Shown piece by piece: positions 10,154 to 19,131 of a DNA stretch of 64,000 bases; position 1 is the first letter of the stretch; the number at the start of each line of letters is the position of its first letter. Made by a program: the position numbers and the translations under genes. Location of the stretch: NCBI RefSeq assembly GCF_015191005.1, contig NZ_CP040442.1, positions 1,488,001 through 1,552,000 on the forward strand, in the 5' to 3' direction. The notes below the pieces were generated by a model, which saw nothing but the letters and a program-made list of their open reading frames with translations, ran no database searches and had not been told where the DNA came from. This DNA is from Kaistella flava (ex Peng et al. 2021) (GTDB lineage: Bacteria > Bacteroidota > Bacteroidia > Flavobacteriales > Weeksellaceae).

Positions 10154-10197
10154 CTTTGCGGGATAGTGTCTGTTATAATTAATAATGTTTTTCTCAT
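10147..10197 (-). pseudogene. Start of a gene interrupted by the IS256 element
   Basis: ATG 10197 lies 3 bases after the stop of the T9SS-sorted protein gene and opens a frame MRKTLLIITDTIPQSV that stops inside the IS repeat. The first codons (M-R-K-T-L-L-I-I) look like the start of a signal peptide, as expected for the next secreted gene of this operon. Beyond the IS, the RHS gene has its own complete signal peptide, so this start probably belonged to a different or paralogous gene lost by an IS-linked deletion. The call rests on spacing and composition only. Confidence 0.45.
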
Positions 10198-10200
10198 AAT

Positions 10201-11877
10201 TTATTTTTTAATAATTTTCGCATTCACACTTCTATTTCCAGTCGTAGCAGAAACCACATAAATCCCTTGTGGTAAATTACTTGTATTCACTTTGGTCACT
10301 TTATTTTTAGTTTTTGTGGTTTGCACTTGTCTTCCGCTCATATCGTGTAGTATAATTTCAGCCTCACCAGTAAGCTCAAAACCAATTTCTACATAACAAT
10401 AATCATCCACAGGATTCGGGTAAATCCGGATTTCTTGCTTTTCAATAAGATTATCCAAATCTTTATCACCCAGTTTTATAATTTTCCAGTTTTCTTGTCC
10501 CAATTCTTCCGCACTTGTTCCGGCTAAAAGAAAAGTTCCATCTGTTTGTAATTTTGCAGAAACCAAGCGTTCTTCTTTCTTTTTAGATTTTCCTTCTACG
10601 TGTTTACGCCATTCTTCTTTTCCTTCAGCATTAATATAAAGCATCCAGAATTTCTCATCGTCGGTTTGTATCTTGCCTTCTGCTTGCGTGTAACCACCCA
10701 ATAAAAATCCTTTGTCTTCGCTAAAGTTATCTTTATTGGTTTTTCTAATGACATTAGCACTCATCAAAACATCTCGATTTCCGAAACTGTATGTTTTTTG
10801 CCACAATTCATCTCCGTTTTTATCCAAAGAGATCAACCACAAATCTGTTCCTTCTTCTATATTCTCTCTTTTGTTTCCTGAAGAATTGCTTCTGCTTTCC
10901 CCGCCAATTAAATATCCTTTGTCAGTAAATGCTATGGTTTTGGGATGATCATCAGCACTTCCACCATACGTTTTTTGCCATTCAACATTGGCATTCTTGT
11001 CTAATTTTACAATCCAATAATCTCCCTCGCCAAAATTCTCTTCTGTTTTACCAATAAGAGTTTTAGCTTCTATTTCTCCTTTTAAAGAAGTCAATAAATC
11101 GACTGCTTTGTTTTCAGAATTTGCTTGATCTGTTTCTAAAGTAATAAAGGTTTTATTTTCAGTTTTCCCAGTGGTGGAATACATCAAAAGAACGCTTCCT
11201 CCATCTGGAGTAGCTATCATTTCTTGTACTTCATCTAAAGCATTTCCGCCGAGAATAGTGGTGTTAATAAGTTTACCGGTTTTATCTAATTTGGAAATAA
11301 AAACATCTTTTGAACCGAACAAATTTTTATTAGAATTAATATTTCCGGCAACAAAGAAACCTTCATCTAAAGATTGGGTCACTGCTGCAGCTTCATCATT
11401 ATTTTTTGTTCCCAATGTCTTTTGCCAAAGTTCTTCACCATCTTCATTCAGACGAATCAGCCAAACATCTGAACCGCCAATATTGTTATCTTTTTTATCA
11501 AGCGATTGGTTGGAATAAGAAGTTCCTGTCAATAAAAATCCGCCTTCTCTGGTGGTTGTGGTCGAAACTAAATAATCATGTTTTGAGCCCCCAAAGTGTT
11601 TATCCCAAAGAATATTTCCTTCTTGTGAAAGTTTGAGTAAGCGATAATCATAGCCTCCGTTTGTAGAAGTTGCACCACCAGTGCTAACACCCGACAATTT
11701 TGATTTTTGAATAGCACTTCCAGAAAGTACAATTTGCCTGTCCAAAGTAATGGACATGGTGGAGAGAAAATCCTGAGTAGAGGATTTTATATCTTTCTGC
11801 CACAAAGTTTTAGTTCCTTGCGCGCAAACCGAGAATATGCCGAAAAGATATAATATCGCAATGTAAATTTTTGTCAT
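10201..11877 (-). CDS. T9SS type A sorting domain protein with WQKT-type repeats
   Basis: About 558 residues. I chose ATG 11877 because it gives a clean signal peptide (MTKIYIAILYLFGIFSVCAQ); a longer frame begins at 11937. The body carries repeated units of the form WLIxLdxNGxELWQKTxGG, a beta-propeller-like pattern frequent in Flavobacteriia extracellular proteins. The last ~75 residues are a T9SS type A sorting domain (IRIYPNPVDDYCYVEI, LHDMSGRQV, LPQGIYVVS, AKIIKK), so it should be exported through the type IX system and attached to or released from the surface. It lies upstream of the RHS genes on the same strand. Whether it assists RHS function is unknown. Confidence 0.85.
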   Translation of the reverse strand: MTKIYIAILYLFGIFSVCAQGTKTLWQKDIKSSTQDFLSTMSITLDRQIVLSGSAIQKSKLSGVSTGGATSTNGGYDYRLLKLSQEGNILWDKHFGGSKHDYLVSTTTTREGGFLLTGTSYSNQSLDKKDNNIGGSDVWLIRLNEDGEELWQKTLGTKNNDEAAAVTQSLDEGFFVAGNINSNKNLFGSKDVFISKLDKTGKLINTTILGGNALDEVQEMIATPDGGSVLLMYSTTGKTENKTFITLETDQANSENKAVDLLTSLKGEIEAKTLIGKTEENFGEGDYWIVKLDKNANVEWQKTYGGSADDHPKTIAFTDKGYLIGGESRSNSSGNKRENIEEGTDLWLISLDKNGDELWQKTYSFGNRDVLMSANVIRKTNKDNFSEDKGFLLGGYTQAEGKIQTDDEKFWMLYINAEGKEEWRKHVEGKSKKKEERLVSAKLQTDGTFLLAGTSAEELGQENWKIIKLGDKDLDNLIEKQEIRIYPNPVDDYCYVEIGFELTGEAEIILHDMSGRQVQTTKTKNKVTKVNTSNLPQGIYVVSATTGNRSVNAKIIKK

Positions 11878-12295
11878 AGGATAGTTTTTCAATGCTAAAA
11901 AGGTAGAAATTAATAGTATATGAAAATACGGGTACATAACCTTTTCCTATTTATTTGGGAAAACACTAATAGAAAACAGAAGTGTAATTAGACAGTAACC
12001 ACCTGTGAATTAACTACATAAAAATGGAACAAGGCAACCTTAATTTTCATCAGTTTTAAGAAACCCTTGTTGTTTTTTATAAATTCCCGGTTGGCAAACC
12101 AATTTAATGTCTTTTTCAACCTCTTTAATTCCCCTAAACTCGACATTTCAACAAAAAAAACAATGAGTTCAGAATATATTTGGAGGAAAGAAAATCTATT
12201 TAATGATAGGGAATCACAGAATTCGATCAATAACTGCATATGTAAATATGACTTTTTGACTGTTTTCTGAAATTTTAAGTAATCTTTATTCTAAA
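11878..12295. other. Gene-poor stretch between the RHS locus and the conjugative element
   Basis: About 420 bases at the junction. Two short frames exist, 11988-12239 on minus and 12067-12270 on plus. They overlap, have no start context, and resemble nothing I can name. The minus frame ends with a basic, hydrophobic segment (KGFLKLMKIKVALFHFYVV) faintly like a transposase tail, so decayed mobile DNA is possible. No tRNA or clear att repeat is visible. Confidence 0.4.
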
Positions 12296-12574
12296 TCATC
12301 GCCGAGATTTCCGTTTCTTTTTCCACCATTCATCCTCTTGCTGCAAAACATAATTCGGCTTCAGAAAATCGTCTATCCCTTCGCCTGCAATTTCTTGTAA
12401 AGTATCTTTCGTTGTTGCACCAAGAACATTAGAGCTATTTACAATAATTTGCTTTTCTTCAGTCAAAGTTATTTCTTTTTCAAAGTTGCTGAAACCATAA
12501 TCGATTGCTGAAAGAGAATAACCCTGATATTTTTTAAAAAATAACCTGTCTTTTTGTTCACCAGAATGAGAGAA
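12296..12574 (-). pseudogene. Start-less C-terminal fragment of an unknown element protein
   Basis: From a stop codon at 12575-12577 a frame of 92 codons runs to TGA 12296-12298 without an ATG. It has protein-like composition (SGEQKDRLFFKKYQGYSL, FEKEITLTEEKQ, LQEIAGEGIDDFLKPN) and a basic end (WWKKKRKSRR). The other frame upstream opens with ATG near 12623 and would join this one only through a frameshift. I read it as the remains of a conjugative-element gene downstream of the large helicase/methylase. The family is not recognised. Confidence 0.4.
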
Positions 12575-12636
12575 TTAAAAAACGATTTCAATAAAGCAAA
12601 AAATAAGTCTCTGAAATACATACAGTTAATATTTAT

Positions 12637-15600
12637 TTATCTTTTCCGCCCACTGAATTCTCTCTTCTCCTCCCCTATATTTTCGTTTTTGTTGATTTCT
12701 GGTTTAGTGGAAACAGACATCAATGATTGTGGGTTATCATAATCGACTTTATTAAATAAAGCACTGTTCTCAACAGCCCTCTCCTTAACATAATCTTTAT
12801 TCTCATTCATCATCAATTGTTGCTCTTTCTCTTTTTGATACTGAGCAATTAATACTTCTTTTGTTATCGGAAGTTCTTCCAATTTCGCATCGAGTTTCGC
12901 AATATTATCTTCGGTAGCTTTCGTTTGTTTTTCAATTTCTGTAACATTAACACCTTTTCCGGCAAGATTTTCAATTGTTTTTTGAACTTCGACTTTAGCC
13001 AGATCTATAGTTTTCTGATAAAAAGGAAGTTGGTTTTTCCAGTAGTCAGAATTGCCATCCTCTGAATCTTTTGCATAGCCTAAAATCCTGTTGTAAGAAT
13101 GTTCTGCCTTAGTAACATCCTCTTTTACTTTAATAAAATCTTCATACTTTCTCAATACAAAAGCACTATCTGCAAGAAATTTATTTTTTTCGCTCTCAAT
13201 TCTTTTTTTCATTAATTCAATTTCAATATTCGCTCTCGTCTCAGGATTGGTGATGATTGAAGTTTTCAATTCCTGCGTACTGATGTCGGAAATATCTAAA
13301 ACATTCGCTCCCTTTTTCATCGCTTCTAAATATCTTGCTTGTTTTGACTGTAATTTTTGAAGCATAAAAACATCAATACTATCATTGGTAAGCATGAAGT
13401 TTACACGTATGTTTTCATTTTTATTACCTTGTCTCCAGGCTCTTCCTTCTATCTGCCGCAGCGACGTAAAGTTGTACGGTAGCGTCAATAAATAGATGTC
13501 AGTCGTGTTTTCTTGAAGATTCATTCCTTCTTGAATAGCTTCACTACCAATAACAATTTTTATTTTCCCAGAATTAAAATCATCTTGTATAGAAATTCGT
13601 TGCTTCTTACTTGTTGCTCCAGTAATGATTCCTATTTCTTCGGGATTAAAATCTACTTCATTAATAAGATATTCTTTCAATTTCGGAAATTGAGAAACTG
13701 CTAATTCAGAATAAATAATTTGTCCAGATTCTGGGATGTCTTTTTTGTTCTGACGAATCAGATTCATTGTTTCAAGCAATTTTGGTGAATTTTCTATAAA
13801 CTCTTTCGTGGAAGGATCTTCACCAGTATAATAAAGCGATAAATAGGGAGAAAACGCAATTAAGCGAGCGTTAAGAATATGCGTTAAAATTGCACCTTTC
13901 TCCGTATGATTGAAGTTTTCATTGAGTAAATTATATTGTTCTTTCGTCAGATCGTTCTGTTCAATTTTATACTCTTTATTGATTTTTTTTGGACGAATCA
14001 ATTCACCATTATCTTCCTCCCCTTTTACATCAATAAATTCTGAAAGGAGTTGTTGGAATAGAGAATTATTTTTAAATCTTCGGACATTTGCTTTAAACTT
14101 CACATCGCCTTTTGCATCAATTTCCATATCGTTATCCGCTTCCATAAAGGTTTCAAAGAAATTGTTCACATTAAAATATCCAGATTCTTCCAATCGTTTA
14201 TTAGCAATTAAGGATAAGATTGAATAATATTCCAAAGGTTTATTGGTGAAAGGAGTTGCAGAAAGAAGAGTCACATTTCTACCATTCTGTTTATCCTGAA
14301 TATATTGAGCTGCCATCCAAGTATTAATCCCTAATTTGGAAGTTTGCTGATTTTGATTTCTAAAATCTGAGGAAAATCTTCGGTCTTCAATTTTTACTTT
14401 TCCTACAATATGATTGGCATTATGAATTTCATCGTAAGTCAAATGATCAAAGCCGAAATCCTCCCAATCATATATTTTCCCACGTTTCATTTTCCCTTCG
14501 ATTTCTTTTTCTTTCTGCAACTCTATTTGATGATCTCTTTCAGTATTCGTAATATTTTTCAACTCATTTGCAGAGATATAATTAAATTTAGAAGACAATT
14601 TTTCGGTAATCTCGGCTGAAAACCCAATATTATTAAAACCTTCATAAGTCACGATGGTAATTTCTCCGTCCTTATTATCAAACTTTGACAGATCATAATC
14701 TTTACCGAGATTTCCTAAAACATTGACTTTAGCATTTGGAATGGTTTCAAAAATAGTTTCAACCCACTGCTTCAATATACTGTCATTGGGAACTACGATT
14801 AATGGTTTCTTTGAATTTCCTCTTTCCATCGCTTCGTGCATTGAAAAAATTCCGGACAAGGTTTTTCCGAATCCAACTTCGTGCGCCAATAACCCGACTC
14901 CTTTTGTTGTCTGTCTTCCAATCCCGGCTTTTTGCACTTCTGTTAATCGCAATTCTTGTCCTTTGAAATTTTGATGAATTTTTGAAAATAATGGAAATTT
15001 TGAATAATCCGGAACGTGAATATGATTATAATTTCGATTGAAATCTTTAACGAAACGATCTCTCAATTCTTCAGTTAATTCTTCTCGAATAAACTTTTGA
15101 AACAGATCATTGGCTGCGGCTTTTCTTCTCTCTCGAATTAAAGCATTTCGTTCTTTATCACTTCCTGTAACCGTTTCGTTATCTACAAAACTTCGTACTT
15201 CCCAAGCTGAAGAACCTGCAAAAGCTTCACTTGATAATGTTCCTACAAAATCTTTAAAATTATCTGCAAGATTGTAATTTTCCGTTACTGCTTCTGTTTG
15301 TCTGGTATTTGGATTCCAACGGTCTTTTTCTATTGGTCCTAAATCAAACTTTAATACAAATTCATGATTCGGACTAATGGAAATCTCATCTAAATTTTTA
15401 AGTTTTGGCAGCACACTTTCTAGCAATGATTTTTGCTTTTCGTATTGCTTATTTTCAAGACCACCTATTCCCCAATCTTCACTGTAATCCTTTTCTAATT
15501 GTTCCAACTTTTGGTAAATATTCCCTTCAGCATAATAAAAATCATGAATATATTCTCCATTATAATAGTTGGCAAAATCAAAGTGTCTTGTATGATTTTT

Positions 15601-18327
15601 TATTGTTCCATCATAGGAAGTCGCTTTAAATGCTGCAACTTGTTCCTCTGTGATATCTGAACTATTTTGCAATGACGCATTTACAATTTCATCTTGTTTT
15701 GTAAAATGGTATTTCAGAATTCCTTTTTTTATAAACGGCTTAGATTGAATTTCATATTCAGAATTCCTTCCATTTTTTTGAGATTGGAGGATTTTGTCTG
15801 CTTTTACAACGATATCTTTAATCTTTTCAAGCAAAAGTGAGTTTGTTTTATCAGCGATTTGGGTTTGTAATTTTGAATACTTTCTAATTTCACTTAATAT
15901 AGAAGGTGATTTAAACTTGATTTCATTCAATTTTACAAGAACTTCTTCTATTTTATTTTGAGCAGTTTCAATTGAAAATTCACTTTGATTTTCAGAACTT
16001 AATTGGTTTTCCTTTTCTTTCTTTGAAATAGAAGTTTCATCAGTAGAAATAGCATTTTTAAAAGAGACTTCTTCAATCAACAAATCGTCAAAAAGGTTTC
16101 CGATTCTGAATATTTCCTTTTTATTTTGAAGACTCTCAAGCAGATAAATAGCTTCATCCAAATTACCATAAACGTAATGCTCTGCCCTACCAAAACGATT
16201 GGTTCTCTCCCGAATTTCACCTAAAACATTTTGTGGATTTTCCTCAAAATAGCTAGAAACGTCGTGACTAATATTTCGTACTGATTTTTTTAAAATGATA
16301 ATATCCACTCCAACTTGTGTCCCAGAAAATACTCCGCTCGGTAAACGGTAAGCATTCAGCAAATCTGCATTTTCCATTTTCTTCTGTCGGTTAATCCAGC
16401 TTGATGGAAGAACCATCGCCAAAATCCCGCCGTCTTTTAAAGAATCGATTCCTCGCTTAACGAAGTAATCTTCGTATTTTGAAATTTTGCTTTCTTCGCC
16501 CAATCCTTTATACAAACCCCGATGTTCACCATAAGGCGGATTTCCAATCACTAAATCATATTTTTCAGAAAAATCGGTTGAACTTTTTTCATTTCCTTTT
16601 TCATCAATAAATTCAGTTTCAAAAGAGCGAAGATTGATGTCTGCTTCCGGATGCAAAACTTTAGCAATTTTAGCAGTGATCTCGTTGATTTCAAAACCTG
16701 TTATTTTGGACTTTACGGCTAATCCATTTGCAGCATCGATAAAATTTCCAGTTCCTACGCTTGGTTCTAAAATAGAAATCTCATCTTGATTTTTACAGTG
16801 TTTTTTGATCAAGTTGCGAACGGCATCAACAATTTTAAGGTCTGTATAATATTCATCTAAAATCCCTCTTCCCGCTTTTTCAATTCCTCCACTTTTAAAT
16901 TGGTTGCAAATATCCTTCAGGTCATCTGTAATTTTCACATTATCTTTCAGAAGAATTTTGTCATCATTAGAAACAAAACAAGTTGCAGAAACTACTTCTG
17001 CAACTTGTTCATTGGTCAGTTTTTGACCTTTATATTGATCAATTAAAATATCTAATTCCGAAAAACCGGTTGAGTTTTCTAATATTCTTCCGTCCAGGGA
17101 ATATTTTGTTGTTTCATTTTTAGGAGCATTACTTTGTTGTGTTCCGTAAGTGGATTGCTCATGTCCCCTTCCTGACGAACCGCTCCACTCTGACTTTGTA
17201 AATCCATTTCTAACATCGTTGCTGCCCAATCTTTGTCCGCCTGATTGATGTCCATTTTGCTCGGATTGGAAGTTTTCGCCAAGTTCTCCAGAGTCTTGTT
17301 CAAGTGATTTTTGTTCCACTTGCTGAGTTTCGGATATTCTGTTTGATTTAATGGTATTGGTTTCATTTTCAGAAGAGTTTTGTTCTACTAAATTAGTATT
17401 TTTATTTTGAAGTTTTATTTTATTCTGTAAGTAATCGTTCAAATCATTATTTCCAGTTTCAGAAATATTATACATCGAACGAATATCTTTGATCTCGATC
17501 TCATTGAAGGCTTTTAAAAGTTGTTGCGTAGCGATATTCCCTGCCTTATCTCCATCAAGGCACAGAAAAATTTTACCGGAAAAATCTTTATAACGGTCTA
17601 AAAATCTATCGATATTGGTAATCGAATTAAGCGTAATAAGTGTTCGATTATTCTTTTGATTATTTGCTTTTAAAAGTTGTAAAAAAGAAAGCATATCAGT
17701 CATACCTTCAAAAACAATCATTTCGTTTTTGGTACCTTTTAGTTCAGAAATATCATTTCTCCCAATCTTACTTTTGATTAATGGATTACGAATTTCGATG
17801 CCTTGAGAAAGATTTTCGATTCCAATTCCAAAGTATTTCTTTCCTGCAGACTCATAATGGATTTGTCGTGTATTTTCTATTAAAATATCCTTCGATATTC
17901 CTCGCTTTTCAAAATAGGAAACCAACTTTTTATTATTAGGAATAAAAGAATTTGTAATAATAACTTCAGAAAAATGCGAATCTTTTTTTCTAAAGTCTAG
18001 TGTTTTTTTTTCTGCAACTCTATTTTGTTCCGAAACTTGTCCATTAAAATTCTTTAAAAATTGAAGTGCATCTTTCCACTCAATTTTTTCCAATTCCATT
18101 ACTGCTTTTAATATTTGTCCACCTTCACCTGTTTTAAAATCATAATATTGGTTTTCTGAAACTGAAAATTTATTGTCATTTGTCCTAAAATAATAGTCAT
18201 TCCCTGATTTTCTATCAAAATTCACTTTACCCTGTTTTTCAAGATGAAGGAAATAATCTAAGACAGAAACGCTCTCTGAAATTTCAGCAATCTCTGCAGT
18301 GGTATAAAGAGTTGGATTTGTATTCAT
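12637..18327 (-). CDS. Primase-like/Toprim, N6-adenine methylase and SNF2-type helicase fusion protein
   Basis: 1,896 residues with three functional blocks. Residues ~1-100 resemble the N-terminal part of a DnaG-type primase, and a Toprim domain follows at ~203-280 (E in IVFEGMTD, DxD in FLCLDGDKAG). Residues ~485-680 are a class I N6-adenine methyltransferase (motif I EPSVGTGNF 521-529, motif IV NPPYG 596-600). Residues ~1110-1620 are a superfamily 2/SNF2 helicase (Walker A HEVGFGKT 1149-1156, DEIH box, LLSATPFTN, then EGRAWRQG). A coiled-coil tail follows. Such giants occur in Bacteroidetes conjugative elements and phages and are thought to protect incoming DNA from restriction or help establish it; the exact role here is inferred. 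The start ATG shares one base with the stop of the upstream lipoprotein gene. Confidence 0.85.
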   Translation of the reverse strand: MNTNPTLYTTAEIAEISESVSVLDYFLHLEKQGKVNFDRKSGNDYYFRTNDNKFSVSENQYYDFKTGEGGQILKAVMELEKIEWKDALQFLKNFNGQVSEQNRVAEKKTLDFRKKDSHFSEVIITNSFIPNNKKLVSYFEKRGISKDILIENTRQIHYESAGKKYFGIGIENLSQGIEIRNPLIKSKIGRNDISELKGTKNEMIVFEGMTDMLSFLQLLKANNQKNNRTLITLNSITNIDRFLDRYKDFSGKIFLCLDGDKAGNIATQQLLKAFNEIEIKDIRSMYNISETGNNDLNDYLQNKIKLQNKNTNLVEQNSSENETNTIKSNRISETQQVEQKSLEQDSGELGENFQSEQNGHQSGGQRLGSNDVRNGFTKSEWSGSSGRGHEQSTYGTQQSNAPKNETTKYSLDGRILENSTGFSELDILIDQYKGQKLTNEQVAEVVSATCFVSNDDKILLKDNVKITDDLKDICNQFKSGGIEKAGRGILDEYYTDLKIVDAVRNLIKKHCKNQDEISILEPSVGTGNFIDAANGLAVKSKITGFEINEITAKIAKVLHPEADINLRSFETEFIDEKGNEKSSTDFSEKYDLVIGNPPYGEHRGLYKGLGEESKISKYEDYFVKRGIDSLKDGGILAMVLPSSWINRQKKMENADLLNAYRLPSGVFSGTQVGVDIIILKKSVRNISHDVSSYFEENPQNVLGEIRERTNRFGRAEHYVYGNLDEAIYLLESLQNKKEIFRIGNLFDDLLIEEVSFKNAISTDETSISKKEKENQLSSENQSEFSIETAQNKIEEVLVKLNEIKFKSPSILSEIRKYSKLQTQIADKTNSLLLEKIKDIVVKADKILQSQKNGRNSEYEIQSKPFIKKGILKYHFTKQDEIVNASLQNSSDITEEQVAAFKATSYDGTIKNHTRHFDFANYYNGEYIHDFYYAEGNIYQKLEQLEKDYSEDWGIGGLENKQYEKQKSLLESVLPKLKNLDEISISPNHEFVLKFDLGPIEKDRWNPNTRQTEAVTENYNLADNFKDFVGTLSSEAFAGSSAWEVRSFVDNETVTGSDKERNALIRERRKAAANDLFQKFIREELTEELRDRFVKDFNRNYNHIHVPDYSKFPLFSKIHQNFKGQELRLTEVQKAGIGRQTTKGVGLLAHEVGFGKTLSGIFSMHEAMERGNSKKPLIVVPNDSILKQWVETIFETIPNAKVNVLGNLGKDYDLSKFDNKDGEITIVTYEGFNNIGFSAEITEKLSSKFNYISANELKNITNTERDHQIELQKEKEIEGKMKRGKIYDWEDFGFDHLTYDEIHNANHIVGKVKIEDRRFSSDFRNQNQQTSKLGINTWMAAQYIQDKQNGRNVTLLSATPFTNKPLEYYSILSLIANKRLEESGYFNVNNFFETFMEADNDMEIDAKGDVKFKANVRRFKNNSLFQQLLSEFIDVKGEEDNGELIRPKKINKEYKIEQNDLTKEQYNLLNENFNHTEKGAILTHILNARLIAFSPYLSLYYTGEDPSTKEFIENSPKLLETMNLIRQNKKDIPESGQIIYSELAVSQFPKLKEYLINEVDFNPEEIGIITGATSKKQRISIQDDFNSGKIKIVIGSEAIQEGMNLQENTTDIYLLTLPYNFTSLRQIEGRAWRQGNKNENIRVNFMLTNDSIDVFMLQKLQSKQARYLEAMKKGANVLDISDISTQELKTSIITNPETRANIEIELMKKRIESEKNKFLADSAFVLRKYEDFIKVKEDVTKAEHSYNRILGYAKDSEDGNSDYWKNQLPFYQKTIDLAKVEVQKTIENLAGKGVNVTEIEKQTKATEDNIAKLDAKLEELPITKEVLIAQYQKEKEQQLMMNENKDYVKERAVENSALFNKVDYDNPQSLMSVSTKPEINKNENIGEEKREFSGRKR

Positions 18328-19007
18328 TACTTTTTCTTTTTCACAAACTCATTAAACTCAAAAATTTCTTTGGCTTCCTCATCCCAGTTTTTTCGTGGTA
18401 ATAGTTGAAGCGTGACAAAAACATCTTTCTCTTTATTATAGGAATCAATACGCTCAAGCCTTCCTTCATAATCCATTTCAGCATGCTTATAAATAGAATA
18501 AGGTAAAATAGTGTCGGTTGGATAAATGTAAAATCTTGAAAAACTTTTGGCAGAGTTCACTTCAAATCGTTTGTATTTTTTGTTGAACAAAACCGTATCG
18601 CTGATATTTTTGCGATGAAGATAATTGGGAATCCATTCTTTTGAAAAAAGAGCGCCCTCTTTCTTTTTGTCAACCAAAAGTGGTTTTTGTTTTTTTGAAA
18701 TTTCTGAAAAAACAATGCTGTTGCTATTTTCTTTTCCAAGCGAATAGCATAATGAGTCTTTTATATAATAAATTTCATTAGTGATTTCAGGAAAAGTGAG
18801 ATCAGGAACTAATTCTATTAGGGTATCTCCCGAATAATTAATCCTGGATAAATGAAAATTTTGCATTTTGTCCAATCCTTTGGAAGCGTCAAAATAGACA
18901 TTTGAAATAAGGTCAATTCCTCCTTTTTCGGCTTTAATTTCTTTGTTACAAGAATTTGTAATAGAAAGGAAAAACAGTGCGGGTAATATAATGGTGATTT
19001 TATGCAT
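18327..19007 (-). CDS. Lipoprotein of the conjugative element
   Basis: About 226 residues from ATG 19007, chosen because it gives a lipoprotein signal (MHKITIILPALFFLSITNSC, lipidation at the Cys of TNSC). A longer frame from 19052 would bury that signal. No domain is recognised. The sequence is rich in short beta-like segments (DTVLFNKKYKRFEV, FYIYPTDTILPYSIY). Its TAA stop overlaps the ATG of the helicase/methylase gene by one base, so the two are translationally coupled. It could be an entry-exclusion or envelope protein of the element, which is a guess from position. Confidence 0.6.
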   Translation of the reverse strand: MHKITIILPALFFLSITNSCNKEIKAEKGGIDLISNVYFDASKGLDKMQNFHLSRINYSGDTLIELVPDLTFPEITNEIYYIKDSLCYSLGKENSNSIVFSEISKKQKPLLVDKKKEGALFSKEWIPNYLHRKNISDTVLFNKKYKRFEVNSAKSFSRFYIYPTDTILPYSIYKHAEMDYEGRLERIDSYNKEKDVFVTLQLLPRKNWDEEAKEIFEFNEFVKKKK

Positions 19008-19131
19008 TCTAACAATTGTTTTTGTGGTAAACTCGTACATCTGTGATTTCATAATAAATCGATTTAAAGAAAAAGCGGCAAGCTTATGAATTAAGACTTA
19101 CCGCTCTTTAATAGCAATTAGTAAGTAATTA

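Noticed and set aside
8810..10162. Target-site duplication around IS256
   Set aside because: The 8- and 9-base flanks (ttcactaac and ctttgcggg) do not match in any alignment with the 18-base ends.
11988..12270. Two overlapping short frames on opposite strands as genes
   Set aside because: They contradict each other, lack start context and have no recognisable domain; the minus one only faintly resembles a transposase tail.
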